DNA of 64,000 nucleotides from Dermacentor variabilis (lineage: Eukaryota > Arthropoda > Arachnida > Ixodida > Ixodidae). This document shows, piece after piece, positions 26,001 through 38,000 of the stretch. The first letter of the stretch is position 1, and each line of letters begins with the position of its first letter. Where the stretch lies: the NCBI RefSeq assembly GCF_050947875.1, contig NC_134569.1, positions 207,194,127 through 207,258,126 of the forward strand, written 5' to 3'. A program made the translations under genes and the position numbers. Under the pieces are notes generated by a model. It was not told where the DNA came from. It saw only the letters and a list, made by a program, of their open reading frames with translations, and made no database searches.

Positions 26001-29000
26001 CCGGCTTGCTTCAGCTTGACCTATCGTGCTATCATGGCGCTCCTACTGCACGCCAACCGCGTTTGTGTTCAGTGAATTGCGTACGTCTACCTCCTCAAGC
26101 CGTTATAGATGTGAACTTGCGGTCTTTTTCTCCCACTCCCGATGGCGATTACCTCTTGAACCTGATCGTTGACCTGTTTTTCGCCATAAACATCACTCTT
26201 CCTCATACCCTTATTAGAGTAACCGATAATCGAACGTCTCTACCCATATTGAACTTTAGCTGGTGCACGCAACATATCCCACGCGGCATGACTCTAGCCC
26301 ACATCTCTCCTAACGATGAGTGTGCCGTTTCTGCATTCGTCATAGGCACTTCTTGGTCCTCTGCCCCCTCCCCTTCCTCGCACAATCTCGTCGACGGTGA
26401 TATTGACAAGATGGTAGCGTCTGACGTCCTTCCTGCTCAGACAGCCGATTTTCAGCGCATATTGAAGTCCTACCCGACATCTTTGGCTTTAATGGCCATC
26501 CTTTGGGACAGACATCTGTGGTCGCTCATAAGATCCATACTGGGGACGCCAGCCCAATCAGACGACGTCTTTATCCCGTGTCCTATGCCGAGCAAGAAGT
26601 GATACAACGTGAAGTCGACAAGATGCTCACCAAAGACCTCATTGAACCTTCATGCAGTCCATGGGCATCACCGGTCGTCCTAGTCAAGAAGAAAGATGGC
26701 AGCCGGCACTTCTGCGTAACTATCGCCACTTAAACCAATAAATGCGAGAGGACGTCTGCCCTCTGCCGCGAATCGATGACGCTCTCAACATCTACACGGC
26801 TCTGCCTACTTCTCTTCTGTCAACCTGAGGTCAGGACGCTGGCAGATATCCGCCGATGACCAAAACTGTGAAAAGACCACATTTTTTACGCCCGATGGAC
26901 TTTACCAGTTTAGGGAATTGCCATTTGAACTGTGTAATGCCCCAGCCACATTTGAAAGGATCATGGACTCCCTCCTTCGTGGATACAAATGGTCAACATG
27001 CCTTCGTTACCTTGACGATGTCATCGTCTTCTCACCGACATATATAAGCTACGATAGCCGCTTGTCGGGGGTTCTTGAAGTTTTCGGCAAGCAGGCCTTC
27101 AGGTCAACTCTGCCAAATGCCGTTTTGGCCGCCGCGAAATCACTGTGCTTGGCCACCTTGTAAGTGCTGAAGGCGTGCAACCTGACCCAGGAAAAATTCG
27201 CGTTCTCAAACACATTTCAATGCTACGTTCCACTAAACACGTACCGAGCTTTGTTGGCTTGTGCTCCTATTTTCGACGTTTTGTCAAGAACACCGCCGAC
27301 ATTGCCCGTCCACTCACGCGACTTTTGAAGACGGAAAGTCTTTTTGGGGCGTCCTGAACGGGCCACTGCCTTTCGCACGCGCACGACTTTACTTACCTCA
27401 CAACCCATATTGGCCCATTTTGACCCGTTGGTCCCCACTGAGCTTCGCAGCGACGCCAGTGGACATGACATCGGGGCTGTTCTCGCCAAGCAGTAACAAG
27501 GACGAGACCGCGTTATCGCCTGTGCCAGTCGCCTTCATTCCTCTTCAGAGTGCAAATTTTCGATCAACGAGCGCTAGTGTCGCGCACTAGTCTGGACTGT
27601 CGGCAAGCATCGACCATACTTGTGCGGCCGGACCTCTTCGGTGACCACAGACCACCATGCGCTTTGCTGGTTGTCTTCCCTCAAAGATACCACTGGACGA
27701 CTTGGTCGCTGGGCACTGAAACTGCAAGAATACAGCTTTGACGTCACTTAGAAGTCTGGCAGACTGCACCTACATGCGGACTGCCTATCCCGTCATCGCG
27801 TGGATTCTCCTGACATTGTCAGAGCACGAGTAAAACGCCAGTGCCTTCGCGATATCCAATTTAACCGACATACGCAGCGAACGGCTCCTCGAGGCCACTT
27901 TGGGGTCAATTACCCACCGTCTACGCTCTCATCATAGCCCCGTCCAAACAATTATCCGTGCTTCGTGACGGAATCTTATACAGACGCAACACCAGCTCCA
28001 ATGGCCCAGTGCTTCTACCGGTTGTTCCCGAAACACTCCGTTCCACAGTTCTTGAACAGCTTCAAGACGCCCGAGCCGCTGGACATCTCGGAGCAACATG
28101 CACGTACGATCGCGTTCGGCGCTGGTTCTTTTGGCCGGACCTCCACCATTCTGTGCGTCGATACATTGCTGCTTGTGAGTCCTGCCAGCGCCACAAGCAT
28201 CCATTCTTGTCTCCAGCTAGTCCTCTTCAGCCCATAGACATTCCCGGTGCCCAGTTCAACCGCGTCGGCCTTGATCACATCGGGCCATTCCCAACATGTC
28301 TGACTAGGAAGAAGGGGATTGCCGTATCTATGGACTACGCGACACGATACGCTATCGCGCGCGCACTGCCGACAAGCTTTGCCGCTGATGTTGCGGAACT
28401 TCTGCTTTACAACGTTGTTCTTCACCACGGCGCTCGTCGACAGCTGCTGACCGACCATGGTCGCTCATTTTTATCCCAAGTCGTCGACGACATTTTTCGT
28501 TCGTGTTCCATAGGTGACAAGTCAACCAATGCCTACCATCCGCAAACCAATGAGCTTACCGAGCGCCTCAACCGCATACTGACTACACTGCTCTCCATGT
28601 AGCTTTCCAGACCACCATTATTGGAACAGCACCTTGCCTTATGTGACATTTGCCTACAACTCGTGAAGCCATGACACCGCTGGCTTTCCCCCCTTTTATC
28701 TCTTGTTTGGACACAATGCCACATTGCCCTTGGAGACTCTTTTACCATCACCTGTGCACCCTGTTACAGACTACGCCCGCGATGCAGCTTCTCGGGCTGC
28801 AACGGCTCGCCAGGTTGCAAGAGATCGTCTTTATGCCTCCCAGCTGTCGTCCCAGAAGGCCCACTATGATCGCCATGACAGAGCCGTTAATTACTCTTCG
28901 GGCTATTTGGTACTTCTCTGGCCACCTTGCCGCCACGTTGGCTTGTCGTCCAAGCTTCTTTCCCCCTACTCCGGGCCTTACAAGGTCCTAAGCCAGATCA

Positions 29001-32000
29001 CTGACGTCACGTCCGAGGTCGCTTAATTGGACAGTCGATCATCTGTCGCGTCCGCCACTGATATCGTGCGCGTCTCCTGGCTTAAGCCTTATGTTGCCGG
29101 ACACGATCCTACTTATCCTTAAGCGCCGAGACGGCGCTCTCGCCGGCTGGGGTTCTATGTCAGGCGCTATTCCCGCGCACGGAAGCATGCTACCTGCCCA
29201 GCATGGAAGAATGCCCCAGAAAGAGGTTGAAGACAACGATCAGACTAGCGCTCGTGTTGTTGTGCTATCTTGCCTGCAGCCATATAAATCTGTATATATC
29301 TTGTAAATACAATTTCCTATTCCTTTTGGCTAGTATCCCAGTGGCTATATTTTCTCCCGCTTTCCTTCGATGCCTGTCTTGCCGAACTCTTCTGACCTGA
29401 TTACTAGTTAAGGGTTCATCCAGAAATTCTCATCAATTTTGGAAATCGACAAGATTGTTTATTCCCATAGAAATTTAAATAATTGGAATGATGAAACTTT
29501 GCTCTATTATTCTACGTAATCGCTACCTTTTCCTACGCATTTCTATAGCCGGTGCTCCAATTTCTGTATCCCAATGTCGTAGAACTCCGCCGCCAAGCTG
29601 TCGAGGAAGCGTTTAACCTCTTCTTTGACTTCATCTTGGCTCCGGAAGCGTTAGCCACTCAAATGTTCCTTTAACTTGGGGAACAAGTGATAATCATTGG
29701 GCGCGATGTCTGGACTGTACAGTGGGTGGGACATGGCAGTCCACCCAAAGTTGCTCAAAAGTTCCTGACTTTGAGGGGAGACGTGAGGTCGGTCGTTGTA
29801 GTGAAGCAGCGTTATACCGGCCGCCCGTCGTCCTTGGCGGCGGTTCTGGATAGCTCGCCTCAGTTTTGTTAATTTTGCATAATAACTGTCCGAGCTGATT
29901 GCTATCCTACGTTCCATGATATCGATGAGTAGTATCCCCTTACGGTCCCGAAAACACTGGCCATGACTTTGCCAGCAGAAGGAGTTTGTTTGAACTTCTT
30001 TGCAACTGGTGACACTGGTTGACACCACTGTTTGGATTTTTGTTTCATTTGAGCACTGAATGAAACAACCACGTTTCGTCGCCCCTAACAATGGAGTGAA
30101 ACAATCCTTTCTTATTTTCTTGACACTTTTGCAGAAACTGGCGAGCACAGTCAAGGCATATCTCCTAGTGGTCTGATGTCAATAGCCGCTGTCATCACAA
30201 CACTTGTGATACCCCACTTTTTCAGTCAAAGCTATTTCCACTGTACCGTAAGCACTCCCAGGAATCTGAGCAACAAGTTCACGGACTGTGATACTCTTGT
30301 TTCGAAGCGCTTCGCGTTGGACCATCTCGATAATCGCCTCCCAAATTGATGGTCTTCCGCTCCGTTCTACATCTTGGACTTCCTTCCGACCGGCGCTACA
30401 CTCCCTGCACCATTTTCCGACGTTTTGAATGGACATGCACTTGCCGCCATACACCTACACCTCTGTATGCTGTATGCAATCATGTACTGAAGGCAGTTTC
30501 CTACTGTGGACAATAAACATGATGGTGCCACACACACGGATAATTCACGGGTAGAGTTCCTTTCACGTGCGAAAATCGATTTACTGAACGAGCCTCGCAC
30601 TTGGCGGGATCAACAATGGGAACCCCCTATTCATATTGGACGGCTGCTGAGCCAATAATGCACGGCGCAGCGAAGCGCAGCCGGGGGGAATCGAGAGGGG
30701 GGGAACAGCCGCCCGCACCAGTGTTGCCCGATTTCGCCTCGCACCTTCCCGTGTGGATGGAGCTCTTTGGGAGCCTTATTGGTGGATCAACCCTTACATA
30801 TCGAGGTTCTATATCCTGTTCGTCACGACTTTCAATGAAGGTTCCGTGGTTACTCTGGCTACAGTACAACTCAGTATAGAAGTAGTCTCCTGCTTTTACT
30901 ACTTGAGCGAAATTTCTGATGAATTTCCCGTGCTTACCCTTCACTGCCAAGTTTCCTTCTCACTAATTTTATGGCAACGTTTTCTTTTCTAATGGTTCCG
31001 TAATAATTCCCGCGTGATAATTTCGGCTATCACAAACTGTTTTCCTGTTTATCAGTTTTCACATATGGTTTCTTGAGTTGCAGGCTTCCATGAGTTTCCG
31101 TTTCCTAATTACGTCTTTTGTTGCTTGGGAGAATTTCCTTGTAGATTCATTGGGGCCTTACCTCCCACACCCATTGACACATTTAAGATCTGCCCAAGCG
31201 CGGTCTTCATTTTCGCTACGTTATCATTACGCTTTTATTCTAATGCCGTATGTTTATTTTCGAGCACTACTCTGAATTTACGTACTTTTAGATAGTTCTT
31301 CTAGGCTGGTCACCTTCTTCACCTGTTTTCCTTTTTCTCGTTAATTCAAAACAATAATTCACCTCACTAACCCATGGTTTCGGCTCTTACACTAATTAAC
31401 ACTTTTACATCATGCACTATGCTGGTGCCGGTGCAGAACGTGAAATGTAGTCAATTTCTTGTCTCCCCGTTAGCGCTTTTTCAGGTCCCCTTCCTGTTAT
31501 TGCACTTTCGTCAGAAGGTATTTGTCATTTGGTGTCCTTTATTATCGCAAATTCTACCCACGCACCTTCTCTAATATCGAAGGAATCGATGCTGCCGTTG
31601 CCAATTACCTGCCCTTAAGCCTGTTTCTTTCCCCACTTTGGCATTGAACTCATCCATAGCTTCAAAATTCTCAGTTTGAACGTTTTTCTCGCACACCGGG
31701 CGCGTCATCCTTCTCCTGCGTCTTCCGATCCCGACCAGCCCTCTGTTCTGCATCGCGGTCACGCGCGGGACCGAATGGTCACGTTGAGAGAAATTCTCCT
31801 GCACTACCGCAGGGAGCGGTTACGCTACCCCCCAGCACACAAAACACTGAATAAGTCTCAATCTACCACTTGGCGACTCCTTCAGACACGAACCTTTCTG
31901 AACCCCGTGCTTTACAACCGCATGTACCCCGATGCATACTCTCCACTCTGCAAAGCGTGCGAGGCCCGCGCTGACCTCGATCATATTATCTGGGAATGCA

Positions 32001-35000
32001 GCAAAGCCTCACCCACCAACACCTCCCACACTAACACACGCATAACTACGGCCGAGCAGTGGGAGACATTGCTGCTCAGCTTGGACCCAGAGGAGCAGCT
32101 CTGGGCCGTCCGGATGGCCGAAGACGCCGCCAGAAAGCAAGGACTGGCCGCCGTCTGAGGAAGGGGGGATGGGGGGTTAGTCTCCCGACCCCCGCCACCC
32201 CTGAACCCCATCAAGGACATAACAAAGTTTTATCTCTCTCTCTCTCTCATTGGCGATTCAGTGTCCTTGAGAACAGTTCTATGTTTTCATTGTCATAGCT
32301 AGACGTTAGAGCACATATTTCTCCTGTGCAATGGGGAAATGTGGAACCTTGTGAAATGCATATTACTGCCACCGCTACACGCAAAACAGGCATTAAGCGC
32401 TCAGCGATCAATGGTTGTAAAAACTTTCACTACCCCATATGAAACGCTAAATACAGTTTTTCTTTTTCACTCAGATTTACTGTTACCTGTTCTAGTAAGG
32501 TGCGTCGTCATGGCATTCCATACCTCCTTACTGCAAACTAAGAACTTCGTGAAATTTTGGCTGCGAGGCCACCTATGACAGTACTGTTCCTGAAAAACAA
32601 AGGAAAGGCGAGCCGGCATTCATTTTTACGGATGAAACAAAACTCACCACAATATCGATTCTCCCGAAGTGTTCTGCTGTATGTTTGATAATGGCAGAAA
32701 TGGCTTCCGTATTCCAAATGTCACACGTGGTCACGAGTACCTAAAGAAGACATATGTTTCCAGTCACTGAATTATGTCACTTTGTTAAATTATTCTAGCC
32801 TGCCGACATGCAAAGTACCATTTTGCAGCATGATACAAATGGTGGTTGCGAATATTAGCTCATGCGCCAAGGTGCTCTTATATGGTTCGTTTGTTGATCA
32901 GGCTCCGGTGCATGCAAAGGCGAGCACAATCTTAAAATTTGTATTTACTAATACAAAACCAGTAATCTTTGATTTTAATCCTACAATAATGATACCAGTT
33001 CTTCAACAAGAGGGGAAGTTCTTCGATGGTCGAGAAATTGCTAACAGAAGTGAGAACAACAAAGGTAAAATTTTGAAGTGTTAAACCATCATCAGCAATA
33101 TACACATGTACAGATGACTCCTTGCAAAACAATTGATTAAAGAAGCTGCAATACCAAGGAAAAGCAGCGGAGCGGCAGCTGCGGCAACCAGCGGTGCAGG
33201 CTACCAGAACGGTGGCTTGAAAGGGTCTGGACGCAAGCTCGTTGGTATGAATCCATGGTAGAAAAACAGCGTTGAAACCCGGGCAGACGGGAGAAACACT
33301 GGACGGGCGTTGACGGCCAACGGTGTTTTATGGTGCGTAGAGAAATATGTAGCTAGGAAAAGGAGGGCGAAAGGTAGGGGGAACGAGGGGTGGCGATTAG
33401 GGGGGTTAAATATCCAGTCGCACATGGGTCTGGAGGTAAAAACGAATAAAAATGCAATAATTAGTCAAGCAGATATCTGTATTCCTTGTTGGTGAGGAGG
33501 CTTCATGAAGGGGAGTTGACGCAAATCGGGCCTTTGCGCAACATCGCAAATGTTTCAAAGATTTCACGTGTTCGACCGTTTCGGTATCGACGCAGAACCT
33601 TTGCGTCTTGAAGCACCGGCTTGGCAGCAGCAATTGGCACAGTGGATGGCGAGATTGCTACCATTCTTGCTTTGACTCTAAGCATGTTGTCGCAACCGGT
33701 CGTTTAGACACCATCCGGTCTGCTCCAAATAGGTTTTTTTCCACATGTGGTGGAGATTTCGTAGACAGCTTCCTTGCTGCGCTGCATAGGGCGAGAGGTG
33801 TGATTCTTACAGAATGCGCCGTTGTGGGATTGACTGGCGTTCACTTTTATGCATAAGGAGCCGAGCTTATTGAGGGCTGAGAAGACAACACGAACTACCT
33901 GGACACCCGGCTGATATGTTGTTCCCGTGGGAAACGTGATGCACTTATGGGATAATAGCTAGTTTTCATTTGTCGATTTCAGGCGGTGCCTTATCCCTGG
34001 CGGATCTGATTTCTTGAACAGGAACTTCTGCCAGTGAACAAAATAGGTCTTCCGGGTAGTCGCTTGCTCTAAGGCGCTGGATTTCGCTGCTAAAACTTCG
34101 GTGAGTTTGATGATGGCAGGAGAGGGTAAGGGAATACTTGAGGGCTCCTAGTGCAACGACACGCTGAACATGTCCGACGACTCGACGTGCAGGGAAGCAG
34201 GTGCTTCTTGCAGCGGGGGGCGTATTCCCAGCAGATGTGGCTGCTGCTGAGGAGGAGCTTGAGTTCAAGAAAACGGATAACTCCTTCTATCGGCAGTTTC
34301 TTAGTGAAGGTGATGCCTTCGAAAATGGACTGGAACCGCACTAGAGTGAGCCGTACTTGCAGTGCAAGCATGCGCCACCCAACTTAATTATTTTCTTCCT
34401 TCGCAGCCTGCTCAGAGCGTTAATCAAAGCACCCCGCGGTGAGGCGTCGGTGGGCCCTACAGTAGGATAAATACAACTATTGCATTCAGCAAAAACGAGG
34501 AAAGTGATGAGCATTTACGTTCTGCACTCTATCTCGTTTTCAAAATTCCGCGATTTCTGGTCCATCGTCGCATTACAATGGCGTAGCACAAAAATTATTT
34601 GTGGGCTCCTTCTGGTTATTCATTTTCAAAGCTTATGTGACACGTTCATTGGCTTACACATATAGTTTCAGGAGGTACCTTTACTCCGGATGGTTTTGCA
34701 AGTGCTATGTGCTGATATTCCGCATTACTCCAGTCTCAACAGCTGTGAAACATCCGCCGGGCCATCAAGAGTACGATACTCTATTTTTACTGGCTGTTTC
34801 CGTCGACAAACCATGGGAGAACGGTCGGACGCAGCAATACCACTGAAGGACACCCAGGGTAATATACACAGTTACGCTTTAACGATAGACTGGAGGCAGT
34901 TTCCTACCGTGGACACTATAAATGATGGTGCCACGCACACGGATAATTCACGAGCAGATTGTTTCTTCGGGATACACTGGTAAAAGTGTGAACGCGTTGG

Positions 35001-38000
35001 TGGATGGCCGCATGCTGCTAACGGCTTATGTTGCCGTGGTGAGTGGTCACAACACCTTGACCCGTGTTTATTGAACAATTACAAGAGAAATCACAGAGGC
35101 AGTTTCGGTTTAGCTGAAAATATTTCTCCATTGGGGACGTATGCTATCTACATACGAAGACTGAACAACTGATTCACCACTACGTGTTCCGCGTGCTCCT
35201 GGATCTCCTACGAATGAATCGCAGCTATGTCGAATTGGTATTCAGGTAAAGTAACCCTACATCTGTTCCTGAAGAAGAATAGATAGGTAGTCCTGAGATG
35301 CATTGATTACTCGCGCGCGTTATAGGTGTTTCAAAAACTGATTCATGAAATCATGGAAGAAAAATTGCATGCTGGGGCGCTATAACGTAAAACTATTCCA
35401 AAAGTTTCTGTTCCCATTCTGCAATCAGCCCTCCACGATTGGTCAAAAACTTTTTTGGGCCAACCTCATTTCACGTGTCTATTACGCAACGTCACGGAAA
35501 CTGGGATAGCGCCCCATCTGATATGACGCGTACACACTGATTATGCATGATTTCACCGAACAAAAGCAAAATAGTCATTTCTGGTTCGACGCCTTTTCGC
35601 CGTTAGCCCTCGGCTATTGGTGAAAAACTTTCGCGCTGCACCTACTTCACCTGCCTATCGCGTGACGTCAGAAAACCACAAGAACGCAACACGTCAACGT
35701 GACGTGCATGCGTTAAAGATGCATTAATATGCCGAACAAAACTGAGTTGTCTTTTTAATAGCCGCAGGCTGCCCTGTTCCGAAAGGAATAAAAGGTGGCT
35801 ACACGCACCTGCCTGGCTAGCAGGCACTGGCTACACGCACCTGCCGGAGAGCATGGGTTTATTTGTGTAGAAGAAAACTGTTTTGCCTTGCGGTGTAACG
35901 TTTTCGAGCACTACTGGCACGTTTGTGACCTCGTTCTGCCAACTCTTATTTAAGGAGGATCCGTTTTAGCGTCTTTCTTAAGTTTCCGTTTTATGCCGCC
36001 GCAATTTTTGACCAGCCACCACAAGCTAAGTAGGGGAAAGTGGACCTATCGCAGACACCGGCGCCGTCCTCTTCGTCCGGCTATCTATTTTCAGTGCGCT
36101 CACTCGGCCCCATTGACACCTTATTCATTTGAGCGTGCTCCTCACCTCCTAGCAGCCAATTACAAACGAAAAACCGCTCAACGTAGGCAATTGGGTTCGT
36201 TCTCAAAGCAAGGAAAAGTGACCTCCTATAAACTAAGAGGGCGTTTGATTGGTCGGTTCAGACAACCCTGAGGGTGACCGCCCGATGCATGCGTCGGCTG
36301 TCTCGCGAATTTTACGTCAGAAGATAGGTATAAAAAAACATTAGAATAGTTTTACGTTATAGGGCCCCTGGAAGCTTACTATGGAATGATTACAGTGATT
36401 TCACAAAGAACAAAGAGGCATCAAGACAAAAGGAACACTGGTGTGAACATAAGACTGCTGTCCTGTTTCCTTTCTCTTGTTATACGTGCTGCAAATGTGC
36501 AATACCTTCCTGAAAACACTTTAATAAAATGCACTATCGCGGCTTGATCATTTGCGAGAGAAACAACGACGACCCCAGAATTGCAGACCCATTCGTTCGC
36601 CACTACGAAGGACGTGTAGTTAGGCAGCGCAACATTACGTAGCTTCTGCGTTTCTATTTTTATTGCACTGACAATTGTCCGAACACTTTGTAAAACGCAA
36701 ACTGCCTGAAATTGCCACTAATCTTAGCGCGAGTCGTAATTCTCGGTGAACGTAGTCGCTCATTCTAGAGAGTACTTCATGCGTATCTAAGAATGAAGGT
36801 CGAAAGAGGGTTAATAATAATAATATTTGGGGTTTTACGTGCCAAAACCACTTTCTGATTATGAGGCACGCCGTAGTGGAGGACTCCGGAAATTTTGACC
36901 ACCTGGGGTTCTTTACCGTGCACCTAAATCTAAGCACACGGGTGTTTTCGCATTTCGCCCCCATCGAAATGCGGCCGCCGTGGCCGGGATATCGAAAGAG
37001 GGTTGTCACCATGCCTCATGTAAAGCTCAATTTTGGCCTTCGGCAGATTGCCCTTGAAGGCAATCATCGCCTCTTCACTTTACCAGCAGGACGATGGCTT
37101 GTACTTGCGATAATTGCCACACACTTACTTAGCAATAAAGTGAACCAGGATGCCTTCATAATGAATCAGTAACCTACTTCCACTCCGCGATCGCTGTTGC
37201 GCATGCACTGTGCTGCCACCTCGTCAAGTGCGGTCGCGTTCCTCGCAGTGATCGAAAGAGAGCGGCAGCCAAGGCTGACGAAGTGCGCAGCCGTTGCCTT
37301 GCCGATTCCAGAAGATGCACCTGCGATACGAGCGAAGAAAAAGAGCAGTCAAAGTCGTTCTGAAACATAAAGTGTGCCAGAAGTATAGGTAGGAGTAGTA
37401 GTACTGTCATATTTTCCTTTGGAACACATTTACATGGAAGAAGAGTACACAAAAAGATACACCACAGCATGGTGCAGAAAGGAGCGCTCTTGGTATGAAA
37501 CATAATGTGTGTTAAGTCGTTAAAAAGTACCTAATCGCTAAGCAAACGCATTCGATGCAATTGAATTCCCCTTCGTTTTGGACGTATAGTGCGATATGTT
37601 GTGGTGAGCTCGTTAAAAAGTAGCTGAATATGATTGAATAATAGTCTCAAACTGGGCGAGTAAGTGCTCATGTCTGTGCCCGATTTCCATTTTTGGCCTT
37701 CTGCCTCGCTATAAGGGCATTTTCTAACAGATATCTATATAACTTTTTTTTGAATGTCCTATTCAACGCAACGTTTCTTCCAAGACACGGCGACCGGGTC
37801 TTGAGAAGCACATCTACGGATTCGCCGACCTTGAACATTCGTGTTGAGAGTTTTATTTCGCGAACTTGAAATAAGTCCACTTGGGCTAAATAAGTACCAC
37901 GTGACGAGACACTCGCATACTGCGTTGTCGCTTGCGTCTTCAAACGTGCTCCGAGCAAATTGGTGCCGCTACACGCTACACAGACATTTAATATTCAGCT

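Noticed and set aside
27958..28602. The intact 214-codon integrase as a domesticated host gene
   Set aside because: It keeps the D,D-35-E spacing, but it is flanked in order by the broken PR, RT and RNase H of the same Ty3 element and ends at a frame break; simple partial survival is more likely.
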